From assembly GCF_014805685.1 (NCBI RefSeq), contig NC_060887.1, positions 13,309,963 to 13,373,962 of the forward strand: DNA of 64,000 bases, given 5' to 3'. The position numbers and the translations under genes were made by a program. Shown here one piece after another: positions 45,260-61,489 of the stretch (positions are counted from its first letter, which is position 1; every line of letters begins with the position of its first letter). Source of the DNA: Silurus meridionalis. Taxonomy: Eukaryota > Chordata > Actinopteri > Siluriformes > Siluridae. The notes below the pieces were generated by a model. It was given only the letters and a program-made list of their open reading frames with translations. It had not been told where the DNA came from and did not search any database.

Positions 45260-45383
45260 TGTGTGTGTTTGGCATATCCTTCATTTAAATCGTACCAAAT
45301 GCAAATTTAAAATCACTGTTTATAAACTTTTGACTCTTTTACACACACCAGCAGGTAAACAAAGCCTGGATTCAGCACTTACT
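41995..45383 (-). CDS. isoc2: isochorismatase domain-containing protein 2
   Basis: Exons on the minus strand: 45383 (the A of ATG, last base of exon 1), 43820-43696, 42778-42566, 42473-42403, 42294-42177, 42060-41995. They give 594 nt, 197 residues plus stop; human ISOC2 is 205. The sequence [35 protein letters not shown] and [10 protein letters not shown] follow ISOC1/ISOC2 closely. The family uses an Asp-Lys-Cys triad; here Asp18 (LLLCD), Lys78 (KTRFS) and Cys111 (EAQAC) fit. Its natural substrate is not settled. Exon 2 opens with TGGCACAG after a good acceptor, and the best exon 1 end is …ttttacca|gtaagt. Splicing makes ttttaccATGGCACAG, a strong start context, with an in-frame TAA 24 nt upstream. 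Introns hold Tc1 and RTE-like repeats. Probable poly(A) signals lie at 41,887-41,896. Confidence 0.9.
43195..43475 (-). repeat. Tc1 family A relic, copy 7, in isoc2 intron 2
   Basis: Reverse orientation: 'cctccactcttctgggaaga', 'gttgaggtcagagctctgta' and 'cattgtcatgctggaacatt'. The other end is missing. Confidence 0.6.
43905..44285 (-). mobile_element. RTE-like LINE fragment in isoc2 intron 1
   Basis: Minus-strand translation gives [19 protein letters not shown] then [14 protein letters not shown], a conserved C-terminal reverse-transcriptase region of fish RTE-type LINEs. The plus-strand edge 'cttctttcggcttctcctat' plus 'gggtcgctacagcggatcat' is the usual 3' end. Confidence 0.7.
44380..44950 (-). 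mobile_element. decayed Tc1-like element in isoc2 intron 1
   Basis: On the minus strand the fragment [20 protein letters not shown] followed by [13 protein letters not shown] is the N-terminal DNA-binding region of a Tc1-like transposase. The outer part contains the 'ccatttttcctgcttccaat' start region seen in fish copies. The 44,380-44,650 part is rearranged or internally deleted. Confidence 0.65.
45195..45270. repeat. (GT)n microsatellite in isoc2 intron 1
   Basis: About 35 GT units, with two T insertions near the end. Confidence 0.95.
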
Positions 45384-45640
45384 GGTAAAATGCCCAGTGA
45401 TCTTCAACGTTTAGTGTAAAACCTGATTAATGACAGGTCACCACCACTGTCCTGGTGTTTCAGGGAAGTCAAACACCTTAAACTCCAATTCGTCGGACGA
45501 ATAAATAATAAATAAGAAGAAATAAATCCCTATATGAGCGTGTAGGAATCACAGCAGGACACCTTTGGCCACTTTCAGAGGACAGCGTGCAGCTCTTCAG
45601 GTCCCGCCTCCGCCCGCATCCAATAAAACCTTGACTTTTT
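45383..45640 (-). promoter_or_regulatory. isoc2: isoc2 promoter and first exon
   Basis: On the minus strand a reversed CCAAT box (plus 45,620-45,624) lies next to a GC-rich box (plus 45,603-45,617). About 220 bp downstream is the donor a|gtaagt at 45,383/45,382 that would supply the A of the isoc2 ATG. Confidence 0.5.
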
Positions 45641-45949
45641 TTGATTGACAACCGACGCATTTAATCAGAAATAACATTGAATACAAAAAAATAAACTTGT
45701 ACTATCATCCCAAATTCCTATTTACAAGCACGGATATTGCTGTACACGTATATATCATGTAAATACTTTTCAGAGAACTGAAAATACGCATGAAAATAAC
45801 GCCACGTATTTTCCAGGTGGATAATAACTATATATTAAACTAGATATAAGATAAGTTTGCTCATATTTTTAGAAAGATTTTGTTCCTCTTGATGTATAAC
45901 CAAAGAATCTTTCATTAAAAGAAAATCACCTTTTTTTAAAAATTTTAAA

Positions 45950-46363
45950 CTTGACCCGGAAGTGTTTGTACGTGGTCCCTGCCCTGAGCAAGCGCACTCT
46001 CCTGTTTTGGAGTGTTTTCCCCTCTTGTGTGTTTATGTACATAATAACCGACTTGTATTCGTTTTTACAAGACCGGACACTTTTAAACGTACAAAATATA
46101 ACTGTTATTATTTATTCAAATATCCAGAACAAACTGACACTAAAAGATACGTTATAGCCTGTGTTTTAGCGCCCTAGGAGGCACGTTAGTCTGTGTGCAG
46201 GGTGAAAACATGGTGCCCGACACTGGAGCACGTTTATAAAGCCACTATTCCGGTGTGTTGGAGTGTGTTTGAACTCTCTGAGCACCACCTGAGCGAGCAA
46301 CTGTGCAGTGACAGTCAGGGGTTTGCTCCAGGTAGAGACTCGTGGTCGAGTTACTGAAGGAAG
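45950..46363 (+). promoter_or_regulatory. u2af2: u2af2 promoter and 5' UTR
   Basis: A consensus ETS site cccggaagtg lies at 45,955-45,964, about 400 bp before the ATG. The DNA from 46,160 to 46,363 is richer in G and C. No TATA box is seen, as expected for a housekeeping gene. Confidence 0.4.
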
Positions 46364-51956
<5,593 letters not shown>

Positions 51957-52054
51957 CAGTGGATGAAGGAAAAAGCAAGAGACTTGATGGAGTGTTTGGT
52001 ATTTTCCAATCTTCCAATTATCCCTAACTTTTTTTTCTTTTGTATATATCTGTA

Positions 52055-52057
<3 letters not shown>

Positions 52058-52111
<54 letters not shown>

Positions 52112-52112
52112 C
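52058..52112. repeat. (TG)n microsatellite in u2af2 3' UTR
   Basis: About 26 TG units, 100 bases after the u2af2 stop, so it is probably transcribed in the 3' UTR. Confidence 0.9.
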
Positions 52113-52286
52113 TGTGTGTGGGGTGAAACATTTGTAGAATAACTAGTACTCCGATTGGTGTACTGTACATTCATGTTATTGGTTTTTTCACTGGATAACC
52201 ATCTTTAAACCTTATTTCAGATGTGATACTGTGAACTTTAAGCACCTTGCAACAGAACTCTTAAAACTAACAAGGTTTGCTTCAAG

Positions 52287-52292
52287 AATAAA
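52287..52292 (+). terminator. u2af2: u2af2 poly(A) signal
   Basis: AATAAA about 330 bases after the stop, followed by a T-rich 'ttcatttttttgtttaatat' stretch. Confidence 0.6.
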
Positions 52293-52299
52293 CCAAAAT

Positions 52300-52828
52300 C
52301 CTGCTAAAAGTCGACTTGTCTTCATTTTTTTGTTTAATATATTTGTAAACATATTGATAACCTTGTAAACCTCTTGCTCGTTGTCATTCCTTTTCAATTG
52401 TCACACAATGAGGGATCACTGGGGAACCTGGGGGATTGAAAGAGTTCCATGGATTTGAATTCAGGAGATTTTTCAGGGCAAAGCATGCCTTTTTTCATTA
52501 TACTTCAACATTATAATTCAAAAGAAGACACGTTGCATTTCTTGCTTTTTGGAGTTCTGCTGTTCGGCTAAAACCAGCAGTTCCTTGTGTTTGGATTGTA
52601 ATGGAGGAATAAATCGACTGTGAGGAGTAAATATCACAGTTAACGTGAGAGAGACCACACAGTGACTTGCTCTCTTTGTATATAGAAGAAGCTGAATAGT
52701 GAAACAGGCTCGTGTTTATCCAGAGTTACAGCCATCCTCCTCTCACTCCCTGTTTTTTTATTTCAAAGGATGAAATATTTAATAATTGTTTTTTATTTAT
52801 TTTTTTGCATTTACAAATTTGGGTTTAG

Positions 52829-52871
<43 letters not shown>

Positions 52872-53305
52872 TCTAACATCTTTTTTTTTTACTTTTTATA
52901 AATAAATGTATTTGGCTTCTCGTTCAAAAGGGTTTCTGTATAACTGTCCCATCATAGTGCTGGATCTTTTCATCCCAGACTGCATGACAGCAGTGGGTCA
53001 GTTAGTATTCTAATTATTTTAAGAGATTGAGAGCACCAAGCTGTGGCTGGGTGTTTTTGGTGGTATTCCTGCTGGATTTTCTGTTTATAGTTATGCTTTT
53101 TTTTTATTATCAAATTCATAAATAAAAGTTTTAGAAAAGAAGGTGAGCTGTATGTGTACATTGGTTATTTAAATCATTTAATTTGTGGTTTATGTGTGGG
53201 CTAGCACAACCAAGATTTCCCTTCTCTCAATACATCTGATTAAACTTAGCTCATTATTAAACCTTGACTGAGCTGGATCTGATGTGTTCAGGCCTGGAGG
53301 TGGGA
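52300..53305. other. no gene recognised
   Basis: Holds a (TTA)n at 52,830-52,870 and AT-rich DNA after u2af2. Nothing else is supported. Confidence 0.4.
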
Positions 53306-53309
53306 AGGT

Positions 53310-53580
53310 GCAGTCAAAATCATGCTGCTGATTTGTTCCTACCGCCCGAATGAGAGGCCAATGGTGGAACTGTCATAACCACTGGTGCAACAATGGTAAG
53401 CAAAAAAAAAAAAAAAAAAACATCTCAGGAAAACACCGCAAATCTTGAGGCTTCAATATCAGTAAAGCATGTTGGGTTCCACTTCTGTCAGCCAGGAACA
53501 CAAAGCTAAGGATGCTGTAGATACAGACTCACCAACACTAGACAAAAAATAATGAAAAATCTCACCTGTTCCTATTTAAT
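53310..53580 (+). mobile_element. Tc1-like fragment downstream of u2af2
   Basis: Has 'aaacatctcaggaaaacacc', 'gttgggttccacttctgtca' and 'gccaggaacacaaagctaag', a diverged internal piece of the same lineage as 25,160 and 34,955. Confidence 0.45.
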
Positions 53581-53692
53581 TTTAGATGACAAGCATCTAT
53601 TACAATAAGGATTCAAGCTGCCTGGTTGTGGTATGTGGCCCTTAATATCAACTGAGTAATGTTGTTGACAATCTGCATTTCTTTATGGTCAC

Positions 53693-54201
53693 TGTGATGA
53701 CGGGCCTCCACCTCAGGTACCAAAAGGAGCAAACGCTCCGAACTCAATCGTCAGCAGGGTGTGGAAGGACCGTGCTGAGGCGGCGTAGCTCAGTGCAGCA
53801 AACGAGGCACGGCCCCTCACTGTCTTCAAGCCCGGTGAGGCTTATAAAAGGCAGCCGGGAGGACAGTGAGTTGGAGAACCTTGGACTCCTGACTAATAGC
53901 GGCTCTATCTCCCCACTTTCTCTTACTACAAGCTAAAGACGGCAGATGCGGAAGAGAAATTCCCGAGGCAACATCTCGTAAATGACGGAGACTCATTGGC
54001 CCTGCAGCAGGAAGACCCTGACCTCTACGAGCCGATGGTGATGGCGACAGAGAACGCCCCGCTCCTTCTCCACCTTTTCTACGCACCAAAAAACTATTCC
54101 CTTCCCTTTACTTTCATTTCTGGTCCCTAATAAAGACACTTTAACCCCGATTTAACTTTCCCGTGTCTGTGTTCAGCCCGACGCAACGGCAAGTCGCCAC
54201 A
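53693..54201 (+). mobile_element. solo LTR (Gypsy-like) candidate
   Basis: A 509-bp block starts TGTGATGAC and ends GTCGCCACA, imperfect inverted ends (7 of 9) in the TG…CA form of LTRs. Inside are a TATAAAA box at 53,843-53,849 and AATAAA at 54,129-54,134, in the expected order. The GC content is above the surrounding DNA. No polymerase or gag reading frame lies nearby, so it is a solo LTR. No exact target duplication was found (tcac against ccac). Superfamily is inferred from form only. Confidence 0.65.
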
Positions 54202-54299
54202 CCACCCATATTATAAAACTGCAGAGCAAAGAAAAGGTCATGGCCAGTGTTTGCATGAAAATACTAAATTTCAGAATAAAAAAATCAAACTTATTTTGT

Positions 54300-55078
54300 C
54301 ACATATAATACAAGTCAAACGTTTGGTCACAGCTCCTTTAGTGGTTTTACTTTATTTTTTTTAAATTATTTTCAACATTGGATGTCTTCACTATCAGTGT
54401 AAAAACTTTGAAAGAACATGTATAGAATTTTGTAGTAAACAAAGTGTTAAATACATTTAAATTTTATGACAGCTTGGCTCAATTCTCTCATCAGATTCAC
54501 AATGTAGTCACCTATAATGGTTTTCAGTTTGCAGGTGTGCCTTCTCAAGAGTTTGACATTTCTTGCCTTCTTAATGTGCTTTAAACCATTAGTTCTCTTA
54601 TGCAGAGGAAAAAGTGAGTACAGAGTCAATAGCCCTATTAGTGCTACTACAACTACTGTACAAATCTATATTATGGCAAGAAACTGTCTATCATTACTTT
54701 AAGAAATAAAGGTCAGTCATCCTTAAAAATCATAAGAACTTTAACTGTATCCCAAAGTGCAGTTGCCAAAACCATCAAGTGCTATCATGGAACAGGCTGT
54801 CCCAGGAAAGGAAGATCAAGAGCTACCTCTGCTGCAGAAGATAATTTTGTTAGATTTACCAGCCTCAGAAACCTCCGGCTCTGGCAAAAATATAAAACAT
54901 ATTCTGGCTTGTTTAACTTTTGTTTTGTTTTGTTTATTACATAGTTCCATATGTGTTCTTTTATAATTTGGATGTTGTTAGCGTTAATATACAATGTGCA
55001 AATAATTTAGATAAAAAAGAAAAACCACTGAAAGAGAAGGTGTATCCAAACTTCTGACTGGTGCCATACATAACCATA
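54300..55078 (+). mobile_element. degenerate Tc1-like element
   Basis: Ends are inverted copies: 'agtcaaacgtttggtcacag' at the left, and the reverse complement of 'ggtgtatccaaacttctgac' at the right. A short inner run (PGKEDQELPLLQKI, then LPASET) is a decayed trace of a Tc1 transposase region just after the DNA-binding domain. Most of the transposase is deleted. Confidence 0.6.
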
Positions 55079-55244
55079 CATATGCAATGAAATGCTTGTA
55101 ATGACTGATTCATGACACAAAACGAATTTGAGAATTTACAATAAAAGTAGAAATAGTACATGTAGTATAAATTGTCCAGTGAGTGTAAAAGAACTATAAA
55201 AACTAATTATAAAAGGCAAAATGATGTGTTCTCATTTACTACCC

Positions 55245-56540
55245 TCTCAGGTGCTAAAGACTTTCTACACCTGCACCATTGACCAGCGTCCTGACGGGTT
55301 GCATCACTTCCTGGTTCAAGAACAGCACCACGCAGTACAGATGAGCCCTCCAAAGAGTGGTGCGGTCAGCTGAACGTACCCACCTCACCGGGCTCCCTGA
55401 GATCTCAAAACTCTTGTGGCTCCTAGAATAGCAAAGTCCACTAAAGGCGGTAGATCATTCTCACGTTTAGCTCCTAAAATCTGGAGTAGTCTTCCTGACA
55501 GTGTTCGGGGATCAGACACACTCTCCCAGTTTAAGTGCAGATTAAAAACATGTCTTTTTTAGCAAAGTCTACACATAACACGTCTCACATCATAGCCTTG
55601 TGCTTCAGAACATTTGATCACATGCACATTATCAACTTGTGCTGTTAATATCATGAACAGCAACTACGCTAATTTCTCTCCACTGCTTCTCTTTCTCTCC
55701 CCATTCCGAAGAATCCTGAGGTTTGGCCAGCTCCAGTCACGTCCTACCTCATGAAGATTATGGACCTTTGAAGAAGTAGATGCCGAACTCGCAAACATCC
55801 CAAACCATCTAGAGACGTACCAGTGCCAATTGGATCCCACTACATGTGTGGAGTTTTGACATTGGACCTCCTGAAGTGTTTAAAGGCTCTGGCATGGAGA
55901 AGCTGGTGTTGAATCTGTGATGATCACAAATGTTGAGCTCAGTAGCTCCTAGTTTTATAACCATAATGACTGTATAAGAGAGGAATGTTCTGTAGAAAGA
56001 ACATTACTTATAATCTCATACTTCAGTACTCATGTTAGTTCTCACTCTCCAGTGTTCTGTATTGTTGAAAGATTTATGATCAAACTCTTGATGTCACCCA
56101 AATGAGGATGGGTTCCCCTTTTTTGAGTCTGGTTCCTCTCAAGGTTTCTTCCTCATTACATCTAAGGGAGTTTTTCCTTGCCACGGCTGCTCATCAGGGA
56201 TAAATACACACCATTCACCTTAACTGTTGATTTCTGTAAAGCTGCTTTAAGACATTGTCTGTTGAGAAAAGTGCTATAGAAATAGACTTGACTTGACTTG
56301 ACTTGACAGAGCTCCCTGCATTGCAGGACATCTACAGCACGCGGTGCTGGAACAGGGTCAGGAAGATTGTGAAGGACCTCAGCCATCCCTTTAATGGACT
56401 CTTTTCTTTGTTGCGTTCAGGGAAGAGCTTCCACTCCTTGAAAGCAAACACAGAGAGAATGAGGAGAAGCTTCTTCCCGCAGGCAGTTTAAACCAGGAGA
56501 CACCCAACAACTAGTACCTGGACTTCTGTGTGAGGGTCAC
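55245..56540 (+). mobile_element. Rex1/CR1-like LINE fragment, split by a nested insert
   Basis: The left part (55,245-55,399) translates in pieces as VLKTFYTCTI and QRVVRSAERTHLTGLP. After the nested insert it resumes as LPALQDIYSTRC and KIVKDLSHPFNGLF, ending at 56,490 with RSFFPQAV and a stop. This is the C-terminal end of a non-LTR reverse transcriptase of Rex1/CR1 type, with frameshifts on the left. Confidence 0.7.
55400..56310 (+). mobile_element. LINE 3' end inserted into another LINE
   Basis: The insert begins with a reverse-transcriptase C-terminal tail (SFSRLAPKIWSSLPDSV, then LSQFKCRLKTCLF). It continues through a 3' UTR containing the fish repeat 'ggttcctctcaaggtttctt' and 'tctgtaaagctgctttaaga', and ends in about four ACTTG units. 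GCTCCCTG occurs at both edges (55,392-55,399 and 56,311-56,318), a perfect 8-bp target duplication. It is 5'-truncated, as usual for LINEs. Confidence 0.8.
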
Positions 56541-57020
56541 TGAGTTTTACATGTTTCAGAATTGGATTGCCCTTTTTGTATCTGGATATACATTAGATAT
56601 TTATTATTAGTGGATATTTGCTTAATTTTGCCCACACAGAGTTCTGCATGCGGGGTCTCACTTGGATGTTTTACCCATTTGGTGAATTTTTGATTTGGAT
56701 TTGTCAGTGGACCCCACACCTCATTGCCATAGAGGGCAATCGGCTCAATTAGTGATTCTAATATTTCCAGCTGAATTCTAATTGGGATTGACTTTTTATG
56801 GCATAGAAGGCCCTGCATGCTTTATCTCTCAGTTCATTCACGGCATGGTTAAAGTTTCCTGTGGAAGTCATTTTCAAACCCTGGTAGTTGTAGTGTTGTA
56901 AGCCATGTTCAGTGGGAGACAACAGGATCAGGTCATCTGCATAGAGCAGGCATTTGATTTGTGATTCATGTAGGGTGAGACCAGGGGCTGCAGATCGCTT
57001 CAGACTGATTGCCAGTTTAT
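56530..57020 (-). mobile_element. LINE reverse-transcriptase fragment
   Basis: On the minus strand the sequence around 56,929-56,947 reads CLLYADDLILLSP, containing the YADD catalytic motif of reverse transcriptases. Downstream are ALYGNEVWGPL and FTKWVKHPSETPHAELC, typical of the post-catalytic part of fish LINEs. It carries frame breaks and is dead. Confidence 0.8.
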
Positions 57021-57399
57021 TCTCTCTCTTTCTCTCTCTCTCTCTCTCTGCAACTGCAACTCCTGCGCTCTTAATATCATTAACAGGTGGTTGTCAAAAA
57101 TAGACTCTTCACACACTTACATAAACATATGTGTGCTGACAGACGCTCTCAAATTCACCCAGTTTTCCTTTGTACAACTAAACTACCAGCGTGTGGAATC
57201 TGAATCGGATTAAAGTTGGGCTTCAAATCTTATGCACAGATTACAGTATAGGTACCTGAAAGCGAACTCGGATTCAGGTCGTTACTCTACACTCTACCTC
57301 CTCCCCTAGACGCCTGTCTGCCTGTTGCCCTGTCCCCCTCTCTCGCTTTTTCCCTTTGCCCCCCTCTACCTCCACCCAACACAAACAACCAACCACTCT

Positions 57400-57402
57400 C
57401 TT

Positions 57403-57451
<49 letters not shown>

Positions 57452-57579
57452 CTCTTTTCTAGCTATCACTTTCTGTGGTGCCTCATGTACGTGATCCTCA
57501 GAGCTGCACCCAGCCAGGCTACAGGTCAGAATTTTCATTACACTTGCTAATTGAGAATATATAGTATATAATTTTACTT

Positions 57580-57655
<76 letters not shown>
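57400..57655. repeat. (CT)n and (TG)n(TA)n microsatellites
   Basis: (CT)n at 57,404-57,450 and (TG)n followed by (TA)n at 57,588-57,653. No gene is seen nearby. Confidence 0.95.
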
Positions 57656-57659
<4 letters not shown>

Positions 57660-58380
57660 CTCATTCCTTTTGCAGTTAAATGCCTTAAAATGCTTTTATA
57701 AAATAAATAAATAAATAAATAAATAAAAAGAAAAAATGAGACTGTCCCAATTTGATAATTAATTATTAGACTGTTGTGTACTCTAAAGTTGTGTTTGTGC
57801 ACGTTTGCTCTCCTTGTCCCCACAAAGAGAGGAATATCTGACAATTTTATTAATTCAGGTCTTTAAGTGTAGGCATAGTATTAATGATTTGCTTTTATAA
57901 TTATGTCTAATTATTGCAATTACGGCAAAGTAACATTCTCATGAAGATGGTATGGTAATCTTGCGTGTGTGTATGTGTGTGTGTGTATTTGTGTGCCCTT
58001 GTGTGCGCACATAGGGACATATGATATTTACTGGGATGATAATTGATCTCTTCCAAAATGACTGTATGTTAAAATGTTTAACAAGTCGCTCCCAAGCGAC
58101 TGTCTCAAGTCTTGGTGGATCCAAAGCTCTATTTAACGTCCCCCAGTTTAACGCTCAGCTCAGCTTTAGCGAACATACCTGTTCATGTTTCATGTCGGTC
58201 TTTAACGATCACTGCTTGCCTCATGGCTCTATGTGTTTTTGCAGAAGTGGGTAACGGTTAGACACATAGGTTCTGCATACGATGAGATTGAGTGTGGGTT
58301 AATTTTAGCCTGTGTTTGAGTTAGTGTTTCGGTGTTTGTCTTTGGCCTGTCTTCTCTAGCTTAGTGTGCAGTAATGGCTC
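57660..58380. other. no gene recognised
   Basis: (AAAT)n at 57,700-57,727 and unassigned DNA with short open frames of no known family. Confidence 0.4.
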
Positions 58381-58384
58381 TATA

Positions 58385-59480
58385 TACAGTTGGGTTCTCA
58401 AGGATTTGGACAGTGACACAGATATTTTTGTAAATTCGGCCTTTGTATACTGTTACAAAATTTTTACACAGTCTGACCATTTTCACAGGCTCAGAAGTAA
58501 TTGGGTAAACATTATAATTATTTTTACTTGGATTCAAATACTTTGCAAATAATGGCCACATGAAGCCTACTGCTGGCTAAGCTTTTTTCTCTCTTGATAT
58601 GTTTTGATCAGTCTTTATGGAACCCACCTTCAGTATATCCTTTATTTGCAAGTGTCAGAGATGGCAGAGGTACACACATCTTTTACTGAAGTAGAAATAT
58701 AGATACTTATGCTTTAAAGGACTCGGGTAAAAGTTAAAGTATTGACTACACTTTTTTACTAAAGTTAAAGTAAAAAAATATGAGCTGCAATGTACTCAAG
58801 TAAAAAGTAGCCATTACTACTAACTGTTTAAGTGTCACACTAATAGTGACACTTAAACCTAATGAATGTATGCAGACTAAACATCCACCATATAGAACAC
58901 AAGCAGAGCAAAGATGATGATGATCAGATGATCAGGAATGTCTCTGTTCTTAGTGGTTGTTTACATCGCTAAATCCCTCTGTCTCATCCACGCTAGCCCC
59001 ATACTTCTTGTTTACTTCTGCCATGCTCGTTGTTAGCTTCGCAGGCTAGCCTACGTCTGTGACAAGAAAAGGACAGATATTTGTGTAAGAGAAATGTAAT
59101 GAGTGAAAGTAAAAAGTTGCATGGAAAATAAATAGTGAAGTAAATTACCGATAACAGAAACATCTTATTAATACACTAGCAAAGTATTTGTACTTTGTTA
59201 CTTTTTCTCTCTGGTAGGTGTTTCTGCCTTTTTTTTGCAAGCAAATGCAAATTCAATTAACCTTTTATTTAATTAATTTTATTATAAAATAAGGATAAAG
59301 CTTGCCACACCCGACCTTGAAACTGCTTATTAGTCAGGTGTCTGAATACTTCTGGGCCTGTTAAAATGAAGGTACTTTTTCAAATGGCTGTAATTTAATG
59401 TTAATGATTATCCCTTTGAATTAAATTCAGACCTCATTTGCTTAATTCCAAATACATTCCAGTGGTGTACAAATTCTTAT
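58385..59480. repeat. compound transposon relic
   Basis: The left piece ('caaggatttggacagtgaca') and right piece ('ctgaatacttctgggcctgt') look like the two ends of one fish MITE. Between them 58,655-59,215 holds 'actgaagtagaaatatagat' and 'tactcaagtaaaaagtagcc', typical of hAT-like elements, so one may have landed in the other. Boundaries are uncertain. Confidence 0.4.
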
Positions 59481-60010
59481 AAATTGCTTGGAAATGGTAT
59501 AGTGATGGACTAGTACAGGAAGTGCTCATGAGCCAAAGGATACTAAATCATCTGCCAAACATGGTATTATGGCAAGGTGATGTATGGCTGCCAATGGAAC
59601 TGCATCATTGGCGTTCTATTGCAGGTGTTCTTCTATACTTCTGCAGGTGTTCAGGCCTGTGTGGCTCCAGGACCCTAATCAAGGAAGAAATATTCTTTTT
59701 TTTAGAAAGGAATTTTGTACTGTCAAAGTGTTAACATCACAATTATTTATTTAAATGAATAATAGAAATTAAACAAGGCTATAATGTATGTCTTATCTGG
59801 CATCCTCATTATGGGACTAAGGTCTTGGTAAACATTTCCTTTGTAATAACAGTAAATTGCTTCCTATCAGTCAGCAGCTCATGGACAGATTAGCTCTTTC
59901 CCTACTTATGACACATCAAGTAAAAAATAGTAAGCTATATGTTACATCTATTATTAATAAAATTGTTATTATTATTATATAACACTTTACACAATTCTAT
60001 AACACACAAC

Positions 60011-61484
60011 TGTATAAATTGTGGATAAAAACAGAATGCAATGATGGGGAAGTTTCAAATTTCATTCTTTTATTTAGAATACAAGATAGATGACATATCA
60101 AATGTTTCAAATGTTCAATTTTATGGCATCAACACATCTCAAAAAAGTTGGGACAAGGCTATGTTTACTACTGTGTGGCATCTCCTCTTCTTTTTATAAC
60201 AGTCTGCAAATGTCTGGGGACTGAGGAGACTCAAGTTGCTCAAGTTTAGGAATAGGAATGTTGTCCCATTCTTGTCTAATACAGGCTTCTAGTTGCTCAA
60301 CTGTCTTAGGTCTTCTTTATCGCATCTTCCTCTTTATGATGCGCCAAATGTTTTCTATGGGTGAAAGATCTGGATTGCAGGCTAGCCATTTCAGTACCTG
60401 GATCCTTCTTCTATGCAGCCATGATGTAATTGATGCAGTATGTGGTCTGGCATTGTCATTTTGGAAAATGCAAGGTCTTCCCTGAACGAGACGACCTCTG
60501 GATGGGAGCATATGTTGTTTTGGAACTTGGATATACCTTTTAGCATTGATAGTGCCTTTCCAGTTGTGTAAGCTGCTCATGCCACCAGAGATGCAGGCTT
60601 CTGATCTGAGAGCTGATAACAACTTGGGTTGTCCTTATCCTCTTTAGTCCGGATGACATGGCGTCCCAGTTTTCTAAAAAGAAATTAAAATTTTGATTCG
60701 TATGACCACAGAACAGTTTTCCACTTTGCCACAGTCCATTTTAAATGAGTCTTGGCCCAGAGAAAACGCCTGCGCTTCTGGATCATGTTTAGATATGGCT
60801 TCATTTTAGACTTATAGAGTTTTAGCCGGCAACGGCGAATAGCATGGTGGATTGTGTTCACCGACAATGTTTCCTGGAAGTATTCCTGAGCCCATGTTGT
60901 GATTGTGAGGGCCCGTGAGGGCCCGAAGATCACAGGCATCCAGTATGGTTTTCCGGCCTTGACCCTTACGCACAGAGATTGTTTCAGATTCTTTAAATCT
61001 TTGGATGATATTATGCACTGTAGATGATGATAACTTTAAACTCTTTGCAATTTTTCTCTGAGAAACTCCTTTCTGATATTGCTCCACTATTTTTTGCCGC
61101 AGCATTGGGGGAATTGGTGATCCTCTGCCCATCTTGACTTCTAAAAGACACTGCCACTCTAAAAGGCTCTTTTTATACCCAATCATGTTGCCAATTGATC
61201 TAATAAGTTGCAAATTGTTTCTCCAGCTGTTCCTTATATGTACATTTAACTTTTCCAGCCTCTTATTGCTACCTGTCCCAACTTTTTTGGAATGTGTAGC
61301 TCTCATGAAATCCAAAATGAGTCAATATTTGGCATGACATTTAAAAATGTCTCACTTTCAACATTTGATATGTTATCTATATTCCATTGTGAATAAAATA
61401 TAAGTTTATGAGATTTGTATTTATTGCATTTCTTTTTTATTCACAATTTGTACAGTGTCTCAACCTTTTTGGAATCGGGTTTGT
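60011..61484 (-). mobile_element. Tc1/mariner element with long terminal inverted repeats
   Basis: The left part (60,011-60,160) and the reverse complement of the right part (61,268-61,484) match: an 'aattgtggataaaa/aattgtgaataaaa' outer block, a shared 'gacatatcaaatgttt/aacatatcaaatgttg' block, and an inner 'aaaaaagttgggaca' block. On the right there is a second related block, cagtgtctcaacctttttgg at 61,453-61,472, giving the inverted-repeat/direct-repeat layout known from fish Tc1 elements. The left outer direct repeat is missing. It encloses the decayed transposase. Confidence 0.8.
60317..61132 (-). pseudogene. decayed Tc1-like transposase
   Basis: Read on the minus strand from an ATG at 61132. 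The N-terminal part has MGRGSPIPPMLRQKIVEQYQ followed by a helix-turn-helix (VSQRKIAKSLKLSSSTVHNI) and a basic GQGRKT stretch. The frame then breaks near 60,930 and resumes with IRRCRLKLYKSKMKPY and WAKTHLKWT. A second break follows SYESKF at 60,685. The end shows NDNARPHTAS and NPDLSPIENIW, the D and E parts of the DDE catalytic triad in Tc1/mariner enzymes. Two frame breaks make it inactive as it stands. Confidence 0.85.
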
Positions 61485-61489
61485 ATATT

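Noticed and set aside
53685..54089. Open frames within the LTR
   Set aside because: Lie inside an LTR-like block and match no retroelement protein.
56162..56386. Minus-strand frame over the LINE nest
   Set aside because: Crosses the insertion boundary and is antisense to LINE coding sequence.
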